The position numbers and the translations under genes are program-made. A stretch of 43,184 bases of DNA from Phycisphaerales bacterium (GTDB lineage Bacteria > Planctomycetota > Phycisphaerae > Tepidisphaerales > Tepidisphaeraceae). Shown here piece by piece: positions 34,038-41,855 of the stretch. The DNA is taken from assembly GCA_020853095.1 (NCBI GenBank), contig JADYZN010000004.1, positions 1-43,184 on the forward strand, read 5' to 3'. Under the pieces are notes generated by a model, which was not told the DNA's origin, searched no databases, and saw only the letters and a program-made list of their open reading frames with translations. The first letter of the stretch is position 1, and the number at the start of each line of letters is the position of its first letter.

Positions 34038-35674
34038 TGCGATGTGTATTCACGACCGTGATAATCGGATGGATGTGCTGCTCCGTGATGGCGAACGAGA
34101 ATTACGTGACGACAGTCACGCCCAACCCCGGTGCGGGGAAGTTTCGATTGCGGCATGATCCGGACAGGCCGGTGCTGGGATTTTATGGCGGGATCGGGTT
34201 GTGGAAATTGTCCGATGGGCGCTGGACAGGGTATGGCGTCAAGTCCAAAGAGCAGGTGGATTACCTGATCCAGCGGTGCAAAGAGAACGGGATGAACCGG
34301 ATCTATGCTTCGATGCAGGAGGAGCAGTATTCGTCGAAGTACACGCCTTCGCCGGTCGAGGGGAGCACGGATTATATCGCCTACTGCATCCAGCGGGCGC
34401 ACGAGGAGGGGATCGAGTTTTATGCGGACATGCCGATTTTCGCGTATGTTCATGGCAAAAACGATGAATTCGCCAAGGCGCATCCGGAGGTGTTTACGCG
34501 CGATCAATCCGGCGTGTTGGATACGCACATGTTCAGTGCCGCCTGGCCATTGGTACGACAATACAAGCGCGCGCTGTTGATGGAATTCGTGCAGAATTAT
34601 CCGATTGATGGCTTGCAGTTGGATTTTATTCGATATCCGTATTACTGGAAGAACCTTCGGGAAGGATATTGCAGGCATGGGTATGATCAGCCGTCGCTGG
34701 AGAAGTTCCGGCGGGAGTTTGGTTATAACGCGAGTTATGTGCCGACTCCTAACGATCCGCGCTGGTTGAAAGTGCGGTCGGACACGGTGACACAGTTTAT
34801 TCGGGAGCTGTGCGGGGATTTGGAACAGGCCGGGGTGAAGCTTCCGATCGGTGTTTATGATTCGGGGACGTATGGACGCAAGGACAGCTATCACGATGTG
34901 TTGCAGGATTGGCAGCAATGGGAGACAGAGGGGCTGGTCGATCAGCACAGCCCGATGTTTCTGATGACGGCCGGCATGGGGAACCTCGCGTATACGGTGC
35001 AAAGCCTGATGGAAGTGAAACGGCCGAGCACCGAGTTGCTGGGGCCGATATTTCTGGCGGAAGGGTTTAACACCGACCAGGGGGATGTGCCGACGGCTGA
35101 CATGGTGCGTGATGCGGCCAGGCGGATGATCAAGCTGGGGTGCAATTCGCTGTGGTTCTGCCGGGCGTCGGAGATCGAGCAGTACGATTTGTGGCCGGTA
35201 GTGAAGGAGATATCGCAATGGTCGATCAAGGAAATCCGCGGCGAGGATTTCGATCCATTTTATGAGAATTTACTGGCAACAGGCGCGATCCAGCCGGGAG
35301 TGGAGGTGCAACTTGCGGCGAATAAAGGAGTTGAGTTAACTCAGGTGGTGAAGTTCCGGCCGATCCAGCATTTGTCGGTGGATTCGCTCGCGATCAAGGT
35401 GAAGGTGGATTTTTCGGGGGCAAAAGTGGAGGGGCCCGCTGGGTTGCGACTGAAGTTGAAATATAAGAACGGGATGGAAGAGACGGTGTCTTATCGGACG
35501 GGCGTTGCCGTGCAGGGCATGTCGGAACTGGTATGGACCGTTCCGGTCACGACGGATTTTAATACGATTCTGCTGACGGAGGCTCAATTAACGGTGGAAT
35601 TTCCCAGGGGAACGGGCAAGGCGGTGGTTCAGGGTGCGGAGATGATTCGGGATCCGTTGTTGAGGCGGCCGTAA
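34037..35674 (+). CDS. Secreted GHL10-like glycoside hydrolase
   Basis: The 545-residue product starts with a signal peptide (MRCVFTTVIIGWMCCSVMA). The catalytic-type barrel has RCKENGMNRIYASMQEEQY, AHEEGIEFYADMPIFAYVHGKNDEFAKAHPEVFTRD and NYPIDGLQLDFIRYPYYW. The last is the GHL10/DUF187 hallmark, in which the Asp is a candidate catalytic residue. The last 120 residues are a beta domain. The start overlaps the previous stop by one base, so the two hydrolases are made together. Enzyme activity is inferred from fold; no characterised homolog is recognised. Confidence 0.75.
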   Translation: MRCVFTTVIIGWMCCSVMANENYVTTVTPNPGAGKFRLRHDPDRPVLGFYGGIGLWKLSDGRWTGYGVKSKEQVDYLIQRCKENGMNRIYASMQEEQYSSKYTPSPVEGSTDYIAYCIQRAHEEGIEFYADMPIFAYVHGKNDEFAKAHPEVFTRDQSGVLDTHMFSAAWPLVRQYKRALLMEFVQNYPIDGLQLDFIRYPYYWKNLREGYCRHGYDQPSLEKFRREFGYNASYVPTPNDPRWLKVRSDTVTQFIRELCGDLEQAGVKLPIGVYDSGTYGRKDSYHDVLQDWQQWETEGLVDQHSPMFLMTAGMGNLAYTVQSLMEVKRPSTELLGPIFLAEGFNTDQGDVPTADMVRDAARRMIKLGCNSLWFCRASEIEQYDLWPVVKEISQWSIKEIRGEDFDPFYENLLATGAIQPGVEVQLAANKGVELTQVVKFRPIQHLSVDSLAIKVKVDFSGAKVEGPAGLRLKLKYKNGMEETVSYRTGVAVQGMSELVWTVPVTTDFNTILLTEAQLTVEFPRGTGKAVVQGAEMIRDPLLRRP

Positions 35675-35689
35675 AACCCTCTCCCTTGC

Positions 35690-35715
35690 CCCTCTCCCAG
35701 CGTGCTGGGGGAGGG
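35690..35715. repeat. GC-rich hairpin repeat, copy 3
   Basis: CCCTCTCCCAGC (35690-35701), two bases, GCTGGGGGAGGG (35704-35715): 12 pairs with one wobble. It follows the hydrolase stop by 15 bases and may terminate or stabilise that transcript. The flanks CCCCTCT and AGAGGGG offer an alternative pairing. Confidence 0.7.
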
Positions 35716-35728
35716 AACCAGAGGGGCC

Positions 35729-35753
35729 GGCGTCGTGGGAGCGATGCCTTCCA
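35729..35753 (+). repeat. 25-bp dispersed repeat, copy 2
   Basis: GGCGTCG (35729-35735), TGGGAG, CGATGCC (35742-35748), TTCCA. It matches the reverse complement of 11223-11247 at 22 of 25 positions. Here it is intergenic. Confidence 0.65.
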
Positions 35754-35770
35754 AGAAAAAAAGATTTTTC

Positions 35771-35803
35771 TTGACAGACATTATTTATGAAGTAAACTAT
35801 GTC
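35771..35803 (+). promoter_or_regulatory. Promoter and operator of the ROK gene
   Basis: A consensus TTGACA (35771-35776), 16 bases, TAAACT (35793-35798). The inverted repeat GACATTATT-N9-AACTATGTC (35777-35803) fills the spacer and covers the -10. Transcription should start near 35805, which excludes ATG 35799 as the start codon. Confidence 0.65.
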
Positions 35804-35840
35804 ACGTTATCGCAAATCAGCCCTCGTATCGAAGGTTGTC

Positions 35841-36917
35841 ATGGACAAGGCTCAGATCGGAAACAGCGACCTGATTTCAACGGTGAACAGCCGGTTGATT
35901 TTGCAGGCGGTGCGGGTGATGCAGCCGACGTATCGGGCGTCGGTGGCCCGGCAGACGGGGTTGAAGCCGGCGACGGTGACGGGGATCGTCAATGATTTGT
36001 TGTCGCAGCAGATTTTGAGTGAAGTGCCCGCCGCGACACCGACGGGCAGCGACGAATCGGGGACGCGGTGGGGGCGGCCGCCTTTGATGTTGCAGGTGAA
36101 TGCGGATGCCAAGCGGATCGTGGCGATTGACCTGGAGCCGGATCGGATTCGGGTGGCGTTGACGGATCTTTTGGTGAACGTGCTGAATTATCAGGAGCAG
36201 GCGATTGATCGGTTTTCCGAGCCGGAGGCGATCATCAAGACGATGTTGAAGCTGGCCGGCCGGGCGTTGGAGGATGTGGACCGGCAGCAGTTGCAGGGGG
36301 TGGGGGTGAGCCTGCCGGGATTGATTGACCGGGAGGCGGGGGTTTTGATCAGTTCAACCAACATGCCCAAATGGCGGGATGTGCCGATCCGGGACATTTT
36401 GCAGAAAGAGTTGGGGGTTCCGGTGCAGGTGGAGCGGTCGATTCACCTGGCGGCGGTCTACGAGAAATGGTCGGACCCGAATCATGCGCACCGGACGACG
36501 TTGATGTTGACACTGCGGACGGGGGTGGGGATCAGCATCATGCACCATGGGCATCTGCTGACGGGCCGGCGGGGTTTTGAAGGGGAGATCGGGCACACGG
36601 TGGTGGACCTGAACGGCAAGGCATGCGAATGCGGCGGCAAGGGGTGCCTGGAGACGTTTGTCAGCGCCTCGGCGATCGTGGCGCGGGCGGCGGAGATGAT
36701 TCATCAGGGCAAGTGCCAAGGATTGTTGACGGCGATGCGCGGGGGGACGGATTTGCGGCCGGAACTGATCTATAAGTTCGCCAAACGCGGCGACCGGGAC
36801 TGCGCCCGGATCGTTCAGGAAATCGGCAAATATCTGGGAATCGCGATCGGCAACATGATCAATCTGTTCGCGCCCGATGAGGTGGTGATCTGCGGTTCGA
36901 TTGACATGGTGGAGTAG
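35841..36917 (+). CDS. ROK-family transcriptional regulator, truncated by in-frame TAG
   Basis: ATG 35841 has GAAGG five bases upstream. The N-terminal helix-turn-helix (YRASVARQTGLKPATVTGIVNDLLSQQ) is followed by the ROK sugar-sensing domain: ATPase-like strands, VGVSLPGLIDREAGV, GFEGEIGHTVVDL and the zinc motif CECGGKGCLE. The kinase DN motif is absent, which fits a repressor. The frame stops at TAG 36915-36917 after 358 residues (CGSIDMVE), but the reading frame continues for 75 more codons with the normal C-terminal ROK sequence. It therefore lacks the last helices, and its function is uncertain. It sits inside the locus it probably regulates. Confidence 0.8.
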   Translation: MDKAQIGNSDLISTVNSRLILQAVRVMQPTYRASVARQTGLKPATVTGIVNDLLSQQILSEVPAATPTGSDESGTRWGRPPLMLQVNADAKRIVAIDLEPDRIRVALTDLLVNVLNYQEQAIDRFSEPEAIIKTMLKLAGRALEDVDRQQLQGVGVSLPGLIDREAGVLISSTNMPKWRDVPIRDILQKELGVPVQVERSIHLAAVYEKWSDPNHAHRTTLMLTLRTGVGISIMHHGHLLTGRRGFEGEIGHTVVDLNGKACECGGKGCLETFVSASAIVARAAEMIHQGKCQGLLTAMRGGTDLRPELIYKFAKRGDRDCARIVQEIGKYLGIAIGNMINLFAPDEVVICGSIDMVE

Positions 36918-37145
36918 TTGATTCTGGAGGCGGTGCGGGAGCAGGTCGAGAAGAGCGCCCTGCCGCGCAGCCGCGAGGGGCTGACGATCCGGCTGGCGCG
37001 GGAAAAGGACCGGCTGCCACTGCTGGGCGCGGCGGTGCTGGTGGCGGAGGAGATGTTTGAACTGCCGAGTTTGAGGCATTCGGGGGGAATGGCGGAGAAC
37101 GAATCGTCTCTGGCGGCCAGTCATGGAAACGGCCGCGGAGAATGA
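35841..37145 (+). pseudogene. Full-length ROK gene span including the part after the amber codon
   Basis: Codons 36918-37145 run directly on in frame after TAG and encode LILEAVREQVEKSALPRSRE, then LPLLGAAVLVAEEMF. That is what an intact ROK protein has after its VxxCGxxxxxx strand (a helix, then the LGAAxLA helix). With TAG read as an amino acid the protein would be 434 residues. A single base change explains the stop. Whether it is a mutation, a sequencing error or a suppressed codon cannot be told from sequence. Confidence 0.65.
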
Positions 37146-37220
37146 ATCTCTCACGGAGAAATAAACAATTCCGGACTTGCCGGATGTCGGCGGTCCACAA
37201 CTTTTTTGGAGGAGACCGAT

Positions 37221-38660
37221 ATGCGGACTTATTTCATACTTTTATCGGCGGTTCTGGCGACACCGGTGATGGCGGCGCCAACCTGGACGTATGACGCCAA
37301 TGTTCTGCCAACCGATGGTTCGGCCGCGCCCGCGCCGTGGAGCATCTACGGAAACAACCCAACGCTGGGGACCGACGGCGGGACGAATTACATCCAGATC
37401 GATACCAGCCCATATGGCGGGACCAATGGGTCGTATGCGTATTACACGGTGGACCCGGCACATTGGAATGTGACTGACGCCGCGGGTTACAGCTATGAGT
37501 GGCGGGCGCGACTGGATCCGAGCGTGCCGACCAACCCCAGTTCGGCCGGCATTGTGGCGGGGACATCGAGTGCATACAGCGCGATGCGGATATTTAACAA
37601 TTACGGCACCGGCGCGGTGATCACGCAGCCGTTGACGGTGCAACTGCAAAGCGGCGGTGGGGGGCCGACGGTGACGCATGTGCTGGGCAATCCTTATGCG
37701 TGGCACACCTATCGGGTGGATGTCAGCGGCGGAACGCACCGGCTGTATGTGGACAATTATGCGACGCCGGTGCTGAGCGCCGCATTGGGTAACGCCGGAG
37801 CCAACACGTTTTATTTCGGTGATGGCACAGGCGACGATGATGGGAAGTACCAGGTTGATTACATGCGGACGTATCAATCCGGGCCGGTGGGTGCGCCGGC
37901 GCTGCCGGCCGCGAATTCGGCGGCCACGACGTTGTTTTTGGCGCATTATGATGGTTATCCAGCCGCGCCGGGGGCGAATTTGAGCGCGGATTTTTCGGTG
38001 GGCAGCCCGACGCCGGTGGGCAATGGCGGGGAACTTGTCTCCACGGCGAAGTTTGGCGGCGGATCACTGGATCAGCAAAGTGTTAGCGGCGTGGTGTCGT
38101 ACAACACGGCCGGCAATTTCAATAAAGACGCCGGCACGGTTGAGATGTGGATCAAGCCGACAAGCTGGAACACGGACGGGTATTTGTCGTTTTTTGATGT
38201 TTACGCCGCCGGCGTTGGCGACATTCGCTTCGCCAAGACGGCCGGCGGAACTCTGCAGGCGTACGCGGCCGACCTGGCGGGCGGCACCTCGTGGTCGATC
38301 ACGGCGAACGCGGCTTCCTTGCTGGATGACAACTGGCACCACATCGCCTGGAGTTGGGATTCCAACGCGAATATGTCTTTCCTGTACCTGGATGGCGTAC
38401 CGCTGGCCAGCACGATGGGTTACAGCGGACTGGCGGGCGTGGATTATCTGGGGACGTTGCCGACGGAATTCCAGGTCGGCACGGTGCAGTCGGGATCGGC
38501 GCCGTTTAATGGCCTGATTGACGATTTCCGAATCAGCAGCGTGGATATGTATGGCGGGACAACCTTTACGCCGCCGACCCAGGCGTTCGCGGTTCCGGAG
38601 CCTTCGTCGCTGGCGCTGCTGGCGCTGGGGGTTTTGGGAATGCGGCGGCGGCGGGTGTGA
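37221..38660 (+). CDS. LamG-domain PEP-CTERM protein
   Basis: This 479-residue secreted protein starts at ATG 37221 (GGAGG eight bases upstream) with the signal MRTYFILLSAVLATPVMAA. Residues about 20-225 form one beta-sandwich. Residues about 240-450 form a second that is clearly LamG/concanavalin-like (GTVEMWIKPTSWNTDGYLSF, DDNWHHIAWSWDS, FNGLIDDFRIS). It ends with the PEP-CTERM sorting signal: VPEP, a hydrophobic helix and RRRR. It should be exported and handled by an exosortase, perhaps for polysaccharide binding at the surface. A strong terminator follows. Confidence 0.85.
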   Translation: MRTYFILLSAVLATPVMAAPTWTYDANVLPTDGSAAPAPWSIYGNNPTLGTDGGTNYIQIDTSPYGGTNGSYAYYTVDPAHWNVTDAAGYSYEWRARLDPSVPTNPSSAGIVAGTSSAYSAMRIFNNYGTGAVITQPLTVQLQSGGGGPTVTHVLGNPYAWHTYRVDVSGGTHRLYVDNYATPVLSAALGNAGANTFYFGDGTGDDDGKYQVDYMRTYQSGPVGAPALPAANSAATTLFLAHYDGYPAAPGANLSADFSVGSPTPVGNGGELVSTAKFGGGSLDQQSVSGVVSYNTAGNFNKDAGTVEMWIKPTSWNTDGYLSFFDVYAAGVGDIRFAKTAGGTLQAYAADLAGGTSWSITANAASLLDDNWHHIAWSWDSNANMSFLYLDGVPLASTMGYSGLAGVDYLGTLPTEFQVGTVQSGSAPFNGLIDDFRISSVDMYGGTTFTPPTQAFAVPEPSSLALLALGVLGMRRRRV

Positions 38661-38675
38661 GTGATGTTTTACGGG

Positions 38676-38710
38676 CCTTCCCCGCCGTGAAAAGCGGCGG
38701 GGAAGGTTTT
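38676..38710 (+). terminator. Rho-independent terminator after the PEP-CTERM gene
   Basis: CCTTCCCCGCCG (38676-38687), loop TGAAAAG, CGGCGGGGAAGG (38695-38706), TTTT: 12 perfect pairs. It should end or reduce transcription before the pseudopilin gene. Confidence 0.85.
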
Positions 38711-38736
38711 GGTCTTCAAGTGCGAGGTGATCCATC

Positions 38737-39450
38737 ATGCGAAAAGGAATGGGTATGAACCGGCGGATTAAGGGATTTACACTGGTGGAATTGCTGGTGG
38801 TCATCGGCATTATCGCGCTTTTGATCTCGATGCTGCTGCCGGCACTGGGCAAAGCGAGGGAATCGGCCAAACGTGCGGCGTGCGCTTCCAATCTGCGGCA
38901 GGTCGGTTTGCTGTGGCAGATGTATGCCAATGAACACAAGGGGTTTTTCCCGGATCATGGCATCGGGTTTGGCAACTGGACGCTGATCACGCCGGACCTG
39001 CACGACATTTTTGACAATCAGTACAAATTCAATCACCGCGCGTTTTACTGTCCGGATTGGAACACCGACGTCAACGGCGGGGATCCGGATTATCTGTGGG
39101 CCAACCCGCGCACGGATACGACACCGCATACCTACACAGTTGGATATTCAATTTACATGCCGCAGGGCAACACCATCGCCTGGAACAACGCCCTGGGGAA
39201 CAAATTGCCGCCGCTGATGAAAAACAGCGACAAGCGGGCCGCGGAGATCCCGCTGGCGTTTGATGAGACCAACCTGTATGGGCCGCCTTACAACAGCACG
39301 ATCACGTATGGGTATTCGACCCATTACAGCAAAGGGCCAAAACCCGATGGAGGAAATGCGCTGTTCGGAGATGGGCACGTCGTCTGGAGGCCATTTAGCG
39401 AGATGATTCATGTGGTGAATTATCCCAGCCAATTTGAGCGGTTCTTCTGA
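38737..39450 (+). CDS. Type II secretion-like pseudopilin
   Basis: ATG 38737 has GAGGTG seven bases upstream. The 237-residue product begins with a short basic leader and the prepilin peptidase site [20 protein letters not shown], with cleavage after the Gly before Phe and Glu at +5. Its hydrophobic helix continues [16 protein letters not shown], a form common in planctomycetes. The globular part has [24 protein letters not shown] and ends [11 protein letters not shown], the DGHV block of this protein group. It is inner-membrane anchored and may act in secretion or surface assembly. It lies within the carbohydrate locus, after a terminator. Confidence 0.85.
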   Translation: MRKGMGMNRRIKGFTLVELLVVIGIIALLISMLLPALGKARESAKRAACASNLRQVGLLWQMYANEHKGFFPDHGIGFGNWTLITPDLHDIFDNQYKFNHRAFYCPDWNTDVNGGDPDYLWANPRTDTTPHTYTVGYSIYMPQGNTIAWNNALGNKLPPLMKNSDKRAAEIPLAFDETNLYGPPYNSTITYGYSTHYSKGPKPDGGNALFGDGHVVWRPFSEMIHVVNYPSQFERFF

Positions 39451-39456
39451 TCGAAT

Positions 39457-39488
39457 GAGGCATTCCGCGGGGTATGGAATGATTCCTC
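39457..39488 (+). terminator. Weak stem-loop after the pseudopilin gene
   Basis: GAGGCATTCC (39457-39466), loop of nine, GGAATG (39476-39481), three-base bulge, CCTC. No T-run follows; it is a possible transcript end or processing site. Confidence 0.3.
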
Positions 39489-39529
39489 GTTGGTGAGGCA
39501 TTGGCGTATTGTCTTGTAAAGGATTGATG

Positions 39530-40462
39530 ATGGCGGCGAAGGCTTTGTTATTGGCCATTGTATCGTGCTGCGCGGCCGTGGCATCGGAGGGGGGGATCAA
39601 ATGGTCCAGGATAGGGCCGCCGGAACAGGTGAAGATTACCGATGAGGGAGGGTTGGCGTTGAAGGTGGAGGGTCAGGCGACGGCCGGGGCGATCAGTGAA
39701 CCGAAAAAGTTGCCGCCGGGTGCGGATGCGATACTGGTGGAGGCGCGAATCGGCGATGGGGAAGAATATCAGGTGACGATCAGTGCGCACGATGGGGATG
39801 GGGGACAGACGGTGGGGTATTGGCAGAATCTTGTTCCATTGCGACAGCCGACGGATGTGGCGGCGCTGTTGGCATTGAATTGGCGGATGACGGGCATGGA
39901 GAACGGGAAGCCGGGGGCGGGGGTGCGATTGTTTGTGGGAACCGATGGTCGGGCAACATCGGCCGAAATAGAAGACATACGCTGGCGGTTCGTGCGGTCG
40001 GGAGCGGGAGCGGCCGGGGCCATTTGGGCGTGCATCGCAAATGGGGAACATCATCCGAGCCAAAGTTTTGTGGCCAGGGGGAAACTGGCCGCGGTGAAGC
40101 TGCGATTGCGTCATTCATCGCAAGGGCCGGGGCCGGGGTTGAAGCTGATCTTGTACCCCTGGCGGGAAAATGTCGCACAGACGCGAAAGGGTGAACCGAT
40201 CGGCACGGGCCGGCTGGAAGGAGCGGCGGTTCCTGCGGGCGAGGAGGGCAACGAGCGGGATGTCGCGGTGGGAATGGATGTGTCGACGGAGTCGGGAAAA
40301 ACGTATCTGGTGGAGGTCGTGGCTGACGAAGTGGGCGGATCGGATCAGAAAATAGTCCTGTGGGGCGGGCCGGGTGAATATGAACCGGGAAAGTGCTTTG
40401 ATAATGATCGTGAAATGACCGGCTGGGACCTATATTTCCAGACGTATTATGAAGCGAAGTAA
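39530..40462 (+). CDS. Secreted protein of unknown function
   Basis: The 310-residue product starts at ATG 39530 (AAAGG seven bases upstream; ATG 39527 is an alternative), with the signal MAAKALLLAIVSCCAAVA. The rest looks beta-rich: a first half with SEPKKLPPGADAILVEARIGD and AEIEDIRWRFV, and a second half with SFVARGKLAAVKLRLRHSSQGPG and GKTYLVEVVADEVGG, resembling tandem carbohydrate-binding sandwiches. No family is recognised. Its 3' end overlaps the next gene by 14 bases, so it belongs to the same operon as the glycosidase-like pair. Confidence 0.65.
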   Translation: MAAKALLLAIVSCCAAVASEGGIKWSRIGPPEQVKITDEGGLALKVEGQATAGAISEPKKLPPGADAILVEARIGDGEEYQVTISAHDGDGGQTVGYWQNLVPLRQPTDVAALLALNWRMTGMENGKPGAGVRLFVGTDGRATSAEIEDIRWRFVRSGAGAAGAIWACIANGEHHPSQSFVARGKLAAVKLRLRHSSQGPGPGLKLILYPWRENVAQTRKGEPIGTGRLEGAAVPAGEEGNERDVAVGMDVSTESGKTYLVEVVADEVGGSDQKIVLWGGPGEYEPGKCFDNDREMTGWDLYFQTYYEAK

Positions 40463-41855
40463 CGTTTATTTATTGGTTGTCCTCCTGCTGGCGATGGGTC
40501 AGTCGTCATGGGGCCAGGTGAAGCTGGTTCCGTTGACGGATGAGATTCCGTACGCGCGGCGGAATACGCCTTATGGGGTGGTTTATTATTCGTTGACCAA
40601 GGATGAGAACGCCGCCCGTGCGATGTTGAGCAGCATCAGGGAGATGGGGGCGACGCGGGCGTTGACGCTGGCGTATTGGTGGCAGGCCGAGACGCTGGGG
40701 GGGGATTATTGGAAGAAAGAGTACCGGTCGGAAAATATCGGGGAGGGTTATTACAAGTCGTTGGATTTGTACGTACGCATCAGCCGGGAGCTGGGGTTGA
40801 AGCCGGCGATGCGGCTGGGGGGTTTTCGGGAATGGAACGGGCTGTGGCATCCGGCCGATCCGAGCGGGTCGGTTGAACATTACGCGGCGTGGGTGGAGAA
40901 GCTGGCGGCGCGGTATCGCGGACAGGTGGATCATTACATCATCGCTGACGAGGAGAACACTCCATTTGCGCCCGCGAAATATGATGGATCGGCGCAGGCG
41001 TATTTTCAGCGGATGTTCGTGCCATTGGCGAAGGCGATTCGCAAAGGCGATCCGGAGGCGAAGATCAGCACGTGCGGGGTGTCCTCGGCGCCGGCCACCG
41101 ATTGGCTGCTGGAACTGATCAAGCTGGGATTGCCCAGGTATGGAGATGGGGTGGGGTGCAATTTGTGGCATGGGGTGGTGGAGGACACCTGGCAGGTAAA
41201 GCAGTTCATGGCGGCGGTGCGCAAGGCGTGGCCTCAGGTTAAATTTTATTCCAGCGGCGTAGGGTACGTCATCAATCGCGGGGAGCATGACCGCCTGCAG
41301 GCGGGAATCACGGCGCAGACGATGTTCACGCTGTGGGACATCGGATGGGACAGCGCATCGTATTATCTGTATGGGGCGAGCATCACGGCGGACACGAAAA
41401 AGAATTACGGGTTGATCGACCTCAGCGGTGGAGAGGGCGGGTATGTCCGTACGGATGCATGGAAGGCGTATCAGACGATCGCCGGCACGTTTTATGACCG
41501 GGATCGATTGAAGAAGTGTTCGTTTCCGATCACGTTTCGCGCCGCTCGGGCGTTGACGGCGGAGGATGGGACGACAATCGCGATGGCGCCTCCCGATCCG
41601 GTGGTGCGGGCATTTGTGCGGGAGGATGCGCAGCTACTGATTTATCTGGCTTACAAGCCAGGCGCGCCGCGTGAGGGAACATTGCGGCTGGCGATCGGGA
41701 GCGATCAATGGGCCGATCCGGAGCAAATTCCATTGTTGAGTGTCAGGGATCGGTCCCCTTTGAAGCACCATTATGAAGCTGGAAAACTGATTCTGGAAGA
41801 GATTGTGGTGGGGGTGGAACCGACGTTGATCACCGTCAGGAGAATTACTCGATGA
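40449..41855 (+). CDS. Secreted clan-A-like glycoside hydrolase homolog (paralog 1)
   Basis: This 468-residue protein has a signal peptide (MKRSNVYLLVVLLLAMGQSSWG) and a TIM-barrel-like domain of the GH39/GH5 type. DHYIIADEENTPFAP corresponds to the acid/base strand. The later pattern KFYSSGVGYVINRGEHDRLQAG, followed by ASYYLYGAS, corresponds to the nucleophile strand and the QA helix. The usual Glu of TEvGY is replaced by Ser-Gly. A C-terminal beta domain follows WKAYQTIAGTFYDRDRL. It is paralogous to the next gene and overlaps it by four bases (ATGA). Confidence 0.72.
   Translation: MKRSNVYLLVVLLLAMGQSSWGQVKLVPLTDEIPYARRNTPYGVVYYSLTKDENAARAMLSSIREMGATRALTLAYWWQAETLGGDYWKKEYRSENIGEGYYKSLDLYVRISRELGLKPAMRLGGFREWNGLWHPADPSGSVEHYAAWVEKLAARYRGQVDHYIIADEENTPFAPAKYDGSAQAYFQRMFVPLAKAIRKGDPEAKISTCGVSSAPATDWLLELIKLGLPRYGDGVGCNLWHGVVEDTWQVKQFMAAVRKAWPQVKFYSSGVGYVINRGEHDRLQAGITAQTMFTLWDIGWDSASYYLYGASITADTKKNYGLIDLSGGEGGYVRTDAWKAYQTIAGTFYDRDRLKKCSFPITFRAARALTAEDGTTIAMAPPDPVVRAFVREDAQLLIYLAYKPGAPREGTLRLAIGSDQWADPEQIPLLSVRDRSPLKHHYEAGKLILEEIVVGVEPTLITVRRITR

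Noticed and set aside
35799-35840. Earlier ATG start for the ROK protein at 35799
   Set aside because: It lies upstream of the predicted transcription start and has no ribosome-binding site; ATG 35841 has GAAGG.
36915-36917. TAG as a generally reassigned codon
   Set aside because: TAG ends dppF (11160-11162) and the Rrf2 gene (13553-13555) as an ordinary stop.
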